Shown: positions 34,102 to 42,163, numbered from the stretch's first letter. The stretch is DNA of 64,000 nt from CALODP01 sp942492055 (GCA_942492055.1 CALODP010000016.1:1-64000), one strand, 5' to 3'. Translations and numbers: made by a program. The notes: generated by a model from the letters alone, not told the origin.

Positions 34102-34401
34102 ATCTCCTAATCTTTTTATTTCTTTCCGAAGTTTTTTATTTTCTTTCGTAAGAGTATCTATTTGATCTTGGTAGATGCTCTTTTCTTTTTTGATATCTCC
34201 TTCTTTGACATCATCATCTAACAACCAATCAATACTGCATCCAAGTTTACTAAGTTTACATAGAATTGGAAATCCAGGTGAACTAATATTCTTCATGTAT
34301 ACCTGCAAATTCGAGGGATGCATCTCCATTTTTTCAGAAAAATTCTTTATTGAACCAAATTTGGTTTTCCCAAATAAACGTATTTTGTCGCCAACTGTCA
34401 T
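34084..34401 (-). CDS. Prophage repressor, XRE-type helix-turn-helix
   Basis: A 105-residue protein. Residues about 5-65 form a lambda-repressor-type HTH (KIRLFGKTKFGSIKNFSEKM then PSNLQVYMKNISSPGFPILC). The C-terminal 35 residues are a charged coiled coil (TLTKENKKLRKEIKRL) suitable for dimerisation. It is transcribed away from the early genes, with the inverted-repeat operator beginning 11 bp upstream of its ATG. It has no peptidase domain, so induction would not use LexA-type self-cleavage. Confidence 0.8.
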   Translation of the reverse strand: MTVGDKIRLFGKTKFGSIKNFSEKMEMHPSNLQVYMKNISSPGFPILCKLSKLGCSIDWLLDDDVKEGDIKKEKSIYQDQIDTLTKENKKLRKEIKRLGDLIGGE

Positions 34402-34411
34402 AAAAGTGTGG

Positions 34412-34460
34412 AATTATATACTTTTTCCCTTGACACAAAAAGTACATAATTATATATTTG
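34412..34460. promoter_or_regulatory. Repressor operator overlapping the early promoter
   Basis: AATTATATACTTTTT (34412-34426) and AAAAAGTACATAATT (34437-34451) form an inverted repeat with 14 of 15 matches across a 10-base centre. The centre contains TTG (34430-34432), and TATATTTG is at 34453-34460, spaced by 20: a Bacteroidetes-type -33/-7 promoter reading into the Ner-like gene. A repressor bound here would cover the -33 box. Confidence 0.75.
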
Positions 34461-34505
34461 TGATAAAATTATTACAAAACAATTTAATAAAAAATAGGCC
34501 CTTGC

Positions 34506-34721
34506 ATGAAAGTTGTTAAAATTCTTGATATCGAAATCGATACAGACCTATTGAAAGTTTCAAAAATAGCAGAAGCGGCCAACTTATCCCAGTCTTATGT
34601 CTCCATGCTACTAAATCCAAAGAACGAACGAAAAAATCAAAATGCGCTGGAAAGGGTCCGAAACGCGGCTATTTCTTTAAACCGCAATGCGGTAAAGTTT
34701 TTGGAGCCGGAAGCGGCCTAG
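34506..34721 (+). CDS. Small HTH regulator (Ner/Cro-like position)
   Basis: A 71-residue protein with a predicted helix-turn-helix, VSKIAEAANLSQSYVSMLLN (residues 18-37). It is the first gene rightward from the early promoter and divergent from the repressor, the position of Ner in Mu and Cro in lambda. A function in shutting off the early or repressor promoter is inferred from position only. Confidence 0.7.
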   Translation: MKVVKILDIEIDTDLLKVSKIAEAANLSQSYVSMLLNPKNERKNQNALERVRNAAISLNRNAVKFLEPEAA

Positions 34722-34738
34722 TCAGACGAATGATCATC

Positions 34739-34763
34739 GTACATAAAATATACAATTATGTAC
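34739..34763. promoter_or_regulatory. Second operator copy between the Ner-like and CII-like genes
   Basis: GTACATAA (34739-34746) and TTATGTAC (34756-34763) form a perfect 8-bp inverted repeat with a 9-base centre. The half site is the same GTACATAA found in the operator at 34437-34451, so the same regulator probably binds both. Confidence 0.6.
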
Positions 34764-34799
34764 TCACATATTCTATTAAAATATTCTCGGATTTTTATA

Positions 34800-35261
34800 A
34801 TGGACTTTCAAACTAAGCTTAAAATCAAACAACATGAACTAGTACACGGCAAAGGTAAAACCGTTTATGATTTGGCAGAACATCTTTGCAAATCATACAG
34901 CTACTTATGCAGAATCAGTTCATTGTCTGAAGATTTACCTTTTCCGTCGGAATTGGAAGTCCCGGCAATGAAATTCAAAAAGAATTTCGATGTACTTCAA
35001 TTGAAAGCATGGGAATGCGGATTCGCTCTGATAAAGTTACCGGGCAGAGTAAAAATGGACAAGTCCGAAAAGAACAAAATGGTAGCCGATTATCAAAAGA
35101 CCTCCAACGAAGCTATTTCCGCATTATTGGACGTATTGGAAGAAATGACAATCGCAAGTTACCACAGATTCGATAAGGCTTTTCATAATGTTGTTGAAAA
35201 AAGTCTTTCAGTCAAAAAGACCATTGACAAAGAAGCTAATAAGCAATTGGAGTTATTTTAG
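34800..35261 (+). CDS. Phage CII/CP76-like regulatory protein
   Basis: About 153 residues from ATG 34800 (an ATG at 34758 lies inside the operator region). The N-terminal half (TVYDLAEHLCKSYSYLCRIS then LEVPAMKFKKNFDVL) resembles the HTH/regulatory pattern of CII-type phage proteins. The rest is helical (ISALLDVLEEMTIASYHRF). It precedes the transposase by 8 bp in the early operon. Family assignment is by pattern and is moderate. Confidence 0.5.
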   Translation: MDFQTKLKIKQHELVHGKGKTVYDLAEHLCKSYSYLCRISSLSEDLPFPSELEVPAMKFKKNFDVLQLKAWECGFALIKLPGRVKMDKSEKNKMVADYQKTSNEAISALLDVLEEMTIASYHRFDKAFHNVVEKSLSVKKTIDKEANKQLELF

Positions 35262-35269
35262 GTAAGGTT

Positions 35270-37171
35270 ATGACTAATTTCGCACCGGAAAAATATGATG
35301 ATAGTTTAATACAGTTTACTATAGCTGAGTTTGCTCAATATCTCGACGTTACAACTGTAGCAGTTAGAAGAATGATATTAGAGGATCGACTTCCATCTGG
35401 TTTTAGGGTGTGTAAAATCTCCGCCCGCAAGCGAAAGATTGTAAAGGAAAATAAGAAAACTGAGTATAGACATGCTTCGGAACTTTCACCGGAAAAGATA
35501 CTGGAAATAAACAAATGTGTTGATAATCTCGATTTCAGGAGAAAGAACGGCAATCCGAATATTCGAAAAATCGCCAAGTATGTAAATGAGAATTACACTA
35601 CTGTTTACAGATTTTTGAATAACCAGTATAAAAGCAAAAAAGAATCCAGAGAAGACAAAGGACATAGCAGAGCACTATCCGAAAAGGAAGAGAAAAGAGC
35701 CTACGAGTTGTTCAAAACTCTTCTACTAGAAAACGTTCAAAGGAATGTCAAACTAACCCGGGAAAAAGTATTTAACAATTCGGGAATAGTAATACCTCAA
35801 AGACTGGCCTATAAGTGGGGTCGTGAACTAAAAGCACTTCATAAGCAAAAACACTATTACTCATTATTTGAGAATCAGAATACACCTTTTACAATACGAG
35901 ATTTGTGGAAAGAGTACACCGGTCTTTTAAGTTGTGTAGTTGCCGACGAATGGAAAGTTGACGAATACGGTGTCTGGTACAGTTGCAAGAGTAAGGGTTA
36001 CGAAAACATCAAAGCAACAGCCTATATAGTAATGTTTCAAGATATGAAAACCCGTAAGCCTTTAAGAGTTATAATGGCTCCGCACTCCATTACAACTGCC
36101 GATACAAAAAGAGCAGCTATGGAGTTGGTAAGAGAATACGGAAGACCGCAACAATGGATATTTGAAAATTCCAAGACATGGAAAAACGCTGAGTTCTTAA
36201 GATTTATTATGGGGCTTTATGCGGATAAAGAGGATTTGAAAGGATGTAGTAATATCGAGTTTATGGATTTGGATATGTTAAAGGTGATTGAAAAAGAGAC
36301 CGATTTCGTAATCCGATCCGGTGTAAGACATCCTCAAAGTAAACCGGTTGAAAGAACTTTCAGAATATTAAAAGATGAATTCTGCGCTTATTCTCCGGCA
36401 TATTCTCCTAATATGAAAGAAAGCAGAAAACCGAGCAGAAGAGAATCTCACCCGGAAATATGCAGAACCTACGAAGAATTAAGAAGGGATTTAACCATGT
36501 TCCTTGAACATGACTTCTTAGACAGAGAAAGAACCATGTTTTTTGACAGGACACTATCCAGGGCGCATGAGATAAACAAAGCCCGCCCGAAGACGATACG
36601 AGAAGCGTTTGACAGAGCATATTCCTATTTCGAAGCTGATAAAATCGATTCGTTCAGATTGGCATATCTCTACGCTGAAAAATACAAAGCCAAATTCACC
36701 GGCGGAGCGTTCACTTTCATGTACAAACCACTTCTTGAAAAACGTTCGCTTGTCCCGATCGATATGGATAAAATATACGATTACATGGGGGAAGAATTAG
36801 TCGCCTTGATAGATCAATACGATACGTATCACGGATGGATTTTTACAAAGGACGGAAAACTTTTATCCGAAGCCAAAGACCTAAGCGCATTCGGTCCGCA
36901 ATCAAGGGAACAGGCTAACGAAATCGGCAAGCTTAAACGCCAGTACATAAAAGCCAACAAAGATCAGATCAAAGCGGCCGAAGCATACAAAAAGGCGAAG
37001 GAAGTAAAAGTATTCCAGTATGAAAGAGTAATGGAATCTCCCGTAGGAAATATCGAAGATAACACAGATGACAATTCGGCTGAATATTACGAAGAAACCG
37101 TATCTCCGGAACCGGACAGCGGAATAAATGGCATGGATATTTTTAACGATACAAGTCTAATAGAATTTTAA
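35270..37171 (+). CDS. MuA-like DDE transposase
   Basis: A 633-residue transposase that would recombine the phage ends into target DNA. An N-terminal DNA-binding part (AEFAQYLDVTTVAVRRMILE and the helical IRKIAKYVNENYTTVYRFLN) is followed by the RNase H-fold core. The first catalytic Asp lies in VVADEWKVDEYGVW (D226 or D231). The usual DNG of strand four reads FENSKTWKN (E299), so Asp appears replaced by Glu. The Glu is in SKPVERTFR (E361), a textbook MuA motif. A C-terminal acidic tail follows, where Mu binds MuB and ClpX. Intact TG...CA ends suggest it has been active. Confidence 0.9.
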   Translation: MTNFAPEKYDDSLIQFTIAEFAQYLDVTTVAVRRMILEDRLPSGFRVCKISARKRKIVKENKKTEYRHASELSPEKILEINKCVDNLDFRRKNGNPNIRKIAKYVNENYTTVYRFLNNQYKSKKESREDKGHSRALSEKEEKRAYELFKTLLLENVQRNVKLTREKVFNNSGIVIPQRLAYKWGRELKALHKQKHYYSLFENQNTPFTIRDLWKEYTGLLSCVVADEWKVDEYGVWYSCKSKGYENIKATAYIVMFQDMKTRKPLRVIMAPHSITTADTKRAAMELVREYGRPQQWIFENSKTWKNAEFLRFIMGLYADKEDLKGCSNIEFMDLDMLKVIEKETDFVIRSGVRHPQSKPVERTFRILKDEFCAYSPAYSPNMKESRKPSRRESHPEICRTYEELRRDLTMFLEHDFLDRERTMFFDRTLSRAHEINKARPKTIREAFDRAYSYFEADKIDSFRLAYLYAEKYKAKFTGGAFTFMYKPLLEKRSLVPIDMDKIYDYMGEELVALIDQYDTYHGWIFTKDGKLLSEAKDLSAFGPQSREQANEIGKLKRQYIKANKDQIKAAEAYKKAKEVKVFQYERVMESPVGNIEDNTDDNSAEYYEETVSPEPDSGINGMDIFNDTSLIEF

Positions 37172-37186
37172 TTAACGGAGGACTCA

Positions 37187-37567
37187 ATGGAAACAACAGT
37201 AGTAGAAAGACCCGCAATCAGTAAAACAACCATAGGCGAACGCGGATTAAACGGAAAGGTATCAATCCCTTCAAATGCCGTAAATGAGTTACATAAAAAC
37301 TTCAATCTGGTAAATAACACCTTGAGCGACTTGGCACAGTTTGAAGCCGATTGCGAAAAGGAGTTAAAAGAACTTAGTGAGGAAATCAAAAACAAAACCT
37401 ATAGTCTGAAAAACAAACAGAAAGAATTACGGGCTACGCTCAAAAATCTAAAGGAAAAACGTCTTCTTGTACTCGGAGAAAGAAGCGGTTATGTGAAACA
37501 AATCCGGGCAATTGGCGGAAAAATCAAATCAGTAGATACATCCAAATTACTAGACCAAATCAATTAA
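37187..37567 (+). CDS. Coiled-coil early protein
   Basis: A 126-residue protein whose centre (about 40-105) is a long charged helix (KNKQKELRATLKNLKEKR). It lies 15 bp after the transposase with a good ribosome site (GGAGG). This is the position of MuB, but there is no P-loop or AAA fold, so it is not MuB. Function unknown. Confidence 0.7.
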   Translation: METTVVERPAISKTTIGERGLNGKVSIPSNAVNELHKNFNLVNNTLSDLAQFEADCEKELKELSEEIKNKTYSLKNKQKELRATLKNLKEKRLLVLGERSGYVKQIRAIGGKIKSVDTSKLLDQIN

Positions 37568-37580
37568 ACGGAGCATAGTT

Positions 37581-38066
37581 ATGCAACTAAGCAAAGAAGT
37601 AATTAAAAAGCGGAAAGAGCTTCATGAGGCTATCCAGAAGAAAATGAGACTTCTCGGATTATGCACATCTGAAAAAAGTGTTGAAGCTTTTAAGAGATGG
37701 TATTTATGGAGTTGTTACAATGTAGAAACAAGCAGAGCTTTAAGTCTTGAGGGCTTAAAGAACGCCTTTGAGTTATTGCAAGGAATAACCTATTCCGGGG
37801 CAATGAACGGGATCCTAAAGCATAGTAAGGTATTTTCCCAACAATCAGAGTTAAGGAAACTGACCAAAGGACAGAGGAACAAAATAAAAGCAATCGCGCG
37901 ATATAGTCTCAAGATTACTCCGGTATCGTTGAAAAAATATAGTGATAAAACACTGGAAAGAGATGTCCACGTAACTGAGGCTTATAATATGGATATCTCA
38001 ATGACTGAGGCGCATTTTTTAATACAGAGGCTTGAGAAATGGGAAGCAAAACAAAAGGTGGCCTAG
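37581..38066 (+). CDS. Early protein, possibly GemA-like (DUF1018)
   Basis: A 161-residue basic, helical protein. The N-terminal helix (VIKKRKELHEAIQKKMRLLG) and the C-terminal LTKGQRNKIKAIARY and MTEAHFLIQRLEKWEAK stretches resemble the Mu GemA/DUF1018 arrangement, but the match is loose. It lies in the early operon 13 bp after the coiled-coil gene and overlaps the next frame by 28 bp. Confidence 0.5.
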   Translation: MQLSKEVIKKRKELHEAIQKKMRLLGLCTSEKSVEAFKRWYLWSCYNVETSRALSLEGLKNAFELLQGITYSGAMNGILKHSKVFSQQSELRKLTKGQRNKIKAIARYSLKITPVSLKKYSDKTLERDVHVTEAYNMDISMTEAHFLIQRLEKWEAKQKVA

Positions 38067-38338
38067 ATTGCGGATTCGGGATGGTTACATATTCCGGAGT
38101 AATTACCGAAGCAAACGATAAATATCCGGGATACAATATAGTTACTTCATTGGAGCTATATAAAGGAAGTATGGAAGCTGTTTTACGGTACGGAAGGCCG
38201 ACAGACGAAACATTATTGAAAAGTAAGATTCTGAAAATAGTAGAATTGCTCGGACTGACAAAGGAGCGTCGGGATATAAAAGCACCGACAAATACTTTTC
38301 AAAAAACAAACTTAAGGTTGATAATCTGTAAAAACTAA
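38039..38338 (+). CDS. Hypothetical early protein
   Basis: A 99-residue basic protein (contains SGVITEANDKYPGYNIVTSL) with no recognised family. It starts within the end of the preceding gene (28-bp overlap), a layout typical of this operon, and ends 12 bp before the M15 peptidase gene. Retained mainly for its continuity and codon use. Confidence 0.5.
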   Translation: MGSKTKGGLDCGFGMVTYSGVITEANDKYPGYNIVTSLELYKGSMEAVLRYGRPTDETLLKSKILKIVELLGLTKERRDIKAPTNTFQKTNLRLIICKN

Positions 38339-38350
38339 ATTGAAGGAACA

Positions 38351-38803
38351 ATGGAAATAATAAAATTACTTACGGATAACGAAGTAGTAAACTTCACGGA
38401 TCAAGAATTAACCTTCGGGCGTTCTGTCCCGTTGCGGTTGCTTGAGAATATTATTCCGACATCAATTATACTGCAAAAGATACGAACCGCCGAAGAGGTT
38501 GAGTTTTTCATAAGAAGCGGATATAGGGATCCTCAAACGAATCTGCAAGCCGGAGGATCGGAGAAAAGCCTTCACATGGAGTTTAACGCGGTAGATTTTT
38601 GTCCGAGTGGATATGTAAAAAGTGATCTCGAAAAACTACTCTCAAGAATTGAGGAGGGAGAGTTCAACACAACAATCTGTTTCAAAGGGAAAGTAATAAC
38701 TGTCACACCTGAACACATGGGATTGGGGCTAAGTGATTCTTTTATCCATATGGATACGAGAGGATTATTAGGTCGCAAATCCCCCGAAAGATGGAGGTAT
38801 TAA
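38351..38803 (+). CDS. M15-type peptidase (phage endolysin-like)
   Basis: A 150-residue protein resembling peptidase M15_3 / D-Ala-D-Ala carboxypeptidase-type endolysins. Zinc-ligand motifs are visible: SGYRDPQTN, SEKSLHMEFNAVDF (His and Asp ligands, about residues 77-86), and the distal HMGLGLSDSFIHMDTRG with the third His. It ends in the usual RWRY. No signal peptide is present, so it would need a holin. A single endolysin in the early rather than the late region is unusual for Mu relatives but common in Bacteroidetes phages. Confidence 0.8.
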   Translation: MEIIKLLTDNEVVNFTDQELTFGRSVPLRLLENIIPTSIILQKIRTAEEVEFFIRSGYRDPQTNLQAGGSEKSLHMEFNAVDFCPSGYVKSDLEKLLSRIEEGEFNTTICFKGKVITVTPEHMGLGLSDSFIHMDTRGLLGRKSPERWRY

Positions 38804-38804
38804 A

Positions 38805-39107
38805 ATGAGAAAGGATCTAGGGGTAGATGAACAAGCCCTAATTAGGAATTTCAATTTTTCTTTTAACAGAATCAAAGATCGTGACGAGAGAATAAAGAAG
38901 AATGATTCCGAGATGAAAACATTAAAATCCGTTGTTGATAAGTTCAATCAGTTAAAAAAGGAAAACATGATATTACGAGACGAGAACGAAAAGGATCGAA
39001 GATTAACAAAGTCATCAATGGAGTTATACGAAAGAATAACCGGCGAAGGAGTAGGAATCGGCGATTTATTCAGTCAAAGCAATGAAGGAGAAAATAATGG
39101 CAATTAA
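38805..39107 (+). CDS. Coiled-coil hypothetical protein
   Basis: A 100-residue charged helical protein; residues about 35-70 form a coiled coil (KTLKSVVDKFNQLKKENMIL). The ATG is one base after the endolysin stop, and its end overlaps the DUF3164 gene by 11 bp, so it is translated with both neighbours. No function assigned. Confidence 0.65.
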   Translation: MRKDLGVDEQALIRNFNFSFNRIKDRDERIKKNDSEMKTLKSVVDKFNQLKKENMILRDENEKDRRLTKSSMELYERITGEGVGIGDLFSQSNEGENNGN

Positions 39108-39720
39108 AAACGAAAACGGAGAATTATTGAACGGCTCCGGGAAATGGGTTCCCAAAAAGAACATTCCGAAAAAGGATCTGAAAAGAGATTCGATAGTTAG
39201 CAAACTATTTTCAAGAGCCGAGAAGACCGAATCGAACATCAGGACTTTCAAGGATACGGTATTGAAAGAGGTTAATAGCTGGATTGAATACCTTGAAGAA
39301 GAGGCCGGAATAAGCGGAGCCACATTAAAGAACACAAAAGGAAATATCTGTCTTACCGATTTGGCCGGGCAAAAACAGATCATTGTAAAGATAAACGATA
39401 TGATTGAGTTCGACGAAGGATTAAACATAGCCAAAACCTTAATTGACGAATGCCTTTCCAGTTGGTCGGAAGGAGCAAATGACAATATCAAAGCGATAAT
39501 ATCGGAAGCCTTCAATGTGGACAAAAAAGGGAAGGTAAATACTTACATGGTTTTGAGATTGTTAAAACTGAAGATCCGTGATAAGAGATGGGAAAAGGCA
39601 ATGGAGTTAATAAAGGAATCGATGAATGTAGCAGGATCCCGACGATATGTTAATTTCCGCGTAAGAAAATCACGGGATGACAAATGGAAATCAATTAATC
39701 TGAATTTTTCAACTATATGA
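39097..39720 (+). CDS. DUF3164 family phage protein
   Basis: A 207-residue protein common in Mu-like phage early regions; function unknown. Features include VNSWIEYLEEEAGISGATLKNT-type text (cited in part: WIEYLEEEAGISGATL), then NICLTDLAGQKQIIVKIND and SRRYVNFRVRKSRDDKW near the C-terminus, all typical of DUF3164. ATG 39097 is preceded by GGAG at a 6-base spacing; an upstream in-frame ATG at 39082 lacks one. Confidence 0.75.
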   Translation: MAIKNENGELLNGSGKWVPKKNIPKKDLKRDSIVSKLFSRAEKTESNIRTFKDTVLKEVNSWIEYLEEEAGISGATLKNTKGNICLTDLAGQKQIIVKINDMIEFDEGLNIAKTLIDECLSSWSEGANDNIKAIISEAFNVDKKGKVNTYMVLRLLKLKIRDKRWEKAMELIKESMNVAGSRRYVNFRVRKSRDDKWKSINLNFSTI

Positions 39721-39721
39721 A

Positions 39722-39961
39722 ATGGGCAAACGAAGGAAGGAAAAACTAACAGATGAACAGATTGACAAGTTGAAGGAAGCCGGCTTTAAGTGGTATGAAA
39801 TAAGCCACTTCAAAGCCGGCCGAACAGAAAAGATCAGCAAGGATAAATACAAAGAGATGCGAACTCTTGTCTATCCTCGCAAACCAAGAGAATCCCGACC
39901 GATTCTCATAACAAATAAAGGAATCAGAATTAGAAAAAGCAAACAAATCATTTTTTTATAG
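39722..39961 (+). CDS. Small basic hypothetical protein
   Basis: A 79-residue very basic protein (KRRKEKLTDEQIDKLKEAGF, KWYEISHFKAGRTEKISKDK). The N-terminal half is predicted helical and could bind nucleic acid. It starts 1 bp after DUF3164 and is followed 9 bp later by the next gene. Confidence 0.55.
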   Translation: MGKRRKEKLTDEQIDKLKEAGFKWYEISHFKAGRTEKISKDKYKEMRTLVYPRKPRESRPILITNKGIRIRKSKQIIFL

Positions 39962-39970
39962 GAGAGTATC

Positions 39971-40291
39971 ATGGCAAAGAAAAAAGAAACCACTCCGAAG
40001 ACCAAACAAGAAGAAAAGAAACAGTCCGGGGAAACAAAAGAAAGAGACGATAAGCCAACTGAAGAAAGCAAAAAAGAAGTTGTTACCGTACCGAAAAAGA
40101 CAGGTTTCAAGTGGGGTTTTGAGTTCCAAGTAATAAAGGAGGGACTCCCTAAATGTGTAAAAATAGAAGTGGAAACAGAGAAGGAATCGGAAAAAGAAGC
40201 CTTTACTAATGCGCTTCGTAAAATGGAAATCGAATATAAGAATTGTTCTTATCACTACATCCAGAAATTTAATAAGGAAGCCATAAACTAA
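39971..40291 (+). CDS. Hypothetical protein with a disordered charged N-terminus
   Basis: A 106-residue protein. The first 40 residues are Lys/Glu/Thr-rich and probably unstructured; the rest (FKWGFEFQVIKEGLPKCVKI and onward) forms a small alpha/beta domain. GGAG lies upstream of the ATG at an 8-base spacing. No family recognised. Confidence 0.6.
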   Translation: MAKKKETTPKTKQEEKKQSGETKERDDKPTEESKKEVVTVPKKTGFKWGFEFQVIKEGLPKCVKIEVETEKESEKEAFTNALRKMEIEYKNCSYHYIQKFNKEAIN

Positions 40292-40292
40292 T

Positions 40293-40622
40293 ATGACTTG
40301 CGCAAACTGCCATATGGATTTTGAAGACTCATACAAGAACGTTTCCGGCAGTAAGAGAAAAGTTGTCGGTTGCTCTGAACACTACGGAATGCCTTTCCGG
40401 ATTATCGGGTTAATATGCCCGCACTGCGGTGAGACATGCGAATACATCCAGATGCCAACCGGCAATTTATTCTATAAGAATAGGAAGTCGTTGGATCCGA
40501 AAATGATTTACGGAATGTACTTATACTTAAAACAGATGATGGATGAAGATCCTTGTCAATACTATGAATTCAAAAAGAAAATATTGCCAATGGTAAAGAC
40601 AGTATGGAAAAACACCGACTAA
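40293..40622 (+). CDS. Zinc-ribbon-like small phage protein
   Basis: A 109-residue protein with two CxxC pairs (CANCHMDF at residues 3-10 and CPHCGETC near 42) that could form one zinc site. The C-terminal half is helical. It overlaps the start of the minor head gene by 19 bp, suggesting coupled expression. Function unknown. Confidence 0.6.
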   Translation: MTCANCHMDFEDSYKNVSGSKRKVVGCSEHYGMPFRIIGLICPHCGETCEYIQMPTGNLFYKNRKSLDPKMIYGMYLYLKQMMDEDPCQYYEFKKKILPMVKTVWKNTD

Positions 40623-41881
40623 AAATAGAAGAATTAAAAAAAGAATTGCGGGAAGATATCATGTCGAATTCTTTCCGCTACAAACGAGCAATTTCCAACC
40701 ACATTTACAGACAATCCCAAATACATTCTGATATTAACTCAAAGTTTGATTCGGAAGGTTTTTTATCTTCCTTCCAAAAAGAATTCAGATTATCCCCCGG
40801 AGAAAAACAGATCATAATTAAGGATCTCGCAAAAATAAAAGAAGAGATCGGGGAAATTTGGAATGATTACTTTTACGGACTGTCCGGAAAGGTTATGCTT
40901 GATTCGGATATGGAAAAGATGTTATCTCTGTATCAAGTGGATTTTTCCAATATAGAAAAAGACATAAAGGAAAAGGTTGTCAGGGAAGTAAAAAGCGGAA
41001 TCGGAAGAGGATTACATTTTGACGAGATCAGAAGGAAGCTGGAACACTCCGGTTTAGGATTTGCTCATGCTTATACGGAAGCCAATACGGCATTAGCTCA
41101 ATTTGATAACAGTTATCATATAGAAAGCGCGCAATCAGCGGGAATAGACGAATTTATCTTTGATGGCATTTCACACAACAGCCGTCCCTTTTGCAAAGAT
41201 CGTGTAGGAAAGTCTTTTACTCTCGACGAAATAAAGGAGATGAACAACGGGCAAGGTTTGGCGGTTTTAACGAGTTTGGGCGGTTATAACTGTGTTCATT
41301 ACTGGACCGCAAAAATCGAGCAAAGTATTTCTCAAAAGAAATCAAAAGTATATGTTGCCCGTGATATTGCCGAAGCAGAATCACTCCTAAAGAGCACAAA
41401 ACTAAGCAAAGCCGATAAAAAAGCTATCAAAGATTATACATGGGGAGAGTATGAGGAATTAAACAAGTACCTCAGAGGGGAAAAAATTACGATTCCGGAA
41501 AGAGCAAATGAATACAAAACCCTATCTCAAAATCTTTCGATTGCGCTCGGCAAAATGCCCAAATACAACGGAAAGGTTTTTCGTTGTATGGAAATGGAAA
41601 GCATTGAGCGGTTAAAGGAATTTGAAAAGAAGATTTCAGACAACAAATTAGTAGCAATGAAAAACTTTATATCTACCTCATTGAAAAAAGAGGTAGCCAC
41701 CAGTTTTGGAAATTCCCCGGGGAGTGTTTATCTTGAGATCCAATCAAAGAACGGAAGATTTCTCGGAGAACATTCATTCAAGCCGGAGGAAAAAGAGATA
41801 CTATTTGACAAGCAAAGTGTTTTCAAAGTAAAAAAAGTAGATAACAAAGGAATACTAAAAGTTTACTTGGAGGAATTATAA
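40604..41881 (+). CDS. Mu F-type minor head protein fused to an ADP-ribosyltransferase domain
   Basis: A 425-residue two-domain protein. Residues about 110-240 match the phage head-morphogenesis fold (Mu F / SPP1 gp7): RRKLEHSGLGFAHAYTEANT, SRPFCKDRVGKSFTLDEI and the closing YNCVHYW. Residues about 290-425 form an R-S-E class ADP-ribosyltransferase: Arg in KVFRCMEME (R327), FISTS at 355-359, and ExE in PEEKEILF (E396, E398). The order and spacing are those of toxin ARTs. A few hundred residues packaged in the head could be ejected with DNA, as for T4 Alt, and modify host proteins; target unknown. It is plus-strand, facing away from the other head genes. Confidence 0.85.
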   Translation: MEKHRLKIEELKKELREDIMSNSFRYKRAISNHIYRQSQIHSDINSKFDSEGFLSSFQKEFRLSPGEKQIIIKDLAKIKEEIGEIWNDYFYGLSGKVMLDSDMEKMLSLYQVDFSNIEKDIKEKVVREVKSGIGRGLHFDEIRRKLEHSGLGFAHAYTEANTALAQFDNSYHIESAQSAGIDEFIFDGISHNSRPFCKDRVGKSFTLDEIKEMNNGQGLAVLTSLGGYNCVHYWTAKIEQSISQKKSKVYVARDIAEAESLLKSTKLSKADKKAIKDYTWGEYEELNKYLRGEKITIPERANEYKTLSQNLSIALGKMPKYNGKVFRCMEMESIERLKEFEKKISDNKLVAMKNFISTSLKKEVATSFGNSPGSVYLEIQSKNGRFLGEHSFKPEEKEILFDKQSVFKVKKVDNKGILKVYLEEL

Positions 41882-42093
41882 TGGATAAAAAATACGTTGG
41901 ATCAGAAGAAGAAATGTTTTTCCCGATTTGTAATAAATGTAAACACCTAAACAGAGAAAATCCGATTACATGCAAGGCATTTCCGGAGAGAATCCCTAAC
42001 GATATATTAACCGGTTCATTCGACCATAAGGCAAAACATCAAGCTCAGAAAAATGATTATGTTTTCGAAAGCATCGGGGAAGAGGAAAAATAA
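41881..42093 (+). CDS. Small Cys-containing protein coupled to the head-ART gene
   Basis: A 70-residue protein with C-x2-C (CNKCKHL) and a later Cys in CKAFPERIPNDILTGSFDHK, a pattern seen in small proteins beside phage head genes. The ATG shares one base with the stop of the ART gene (TAATG), giving tight coupling. It could be a structural accessory or could protect the host cell from the ART during lysogeny; neither is shown by sequence. Confidence 0.65.
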   Translation: MDKKYVGSEEEMFFPICNKCKHLNRENPITCKAFPERIPNDILTGSFDHKAKHQAQKNDYVFESIGEEEK

Positions 42094-42094
42094 T

Positions 42095-42163
42095 ATGGGA
42101 CACTATTCGGAGCAAAAAGAAGAAAAGAGCAGAAAAGAATTACTAAAAAAAGGGAAGAAATAA
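42095..42163 (+). CDS. Tiny 22-residue ORF at the end of the early transcript
   Basis: MGHYSEQKEEKSRKELLKKG continues two more Lys before the stop. It begins one base after the preceding stop codon and is strongly charged. It may be a short peptide or a remnant; conservation would decide. The 170 bp after it hold only the terminator. Confidence 0.3.
   Translation: MGHYSEQKEEKSRKELLKKGKK

Noticed and set aside
37187..37567. MuB homologue
   Set aside because: Correct position but no Walker motifs; sequence is a coiled coil.
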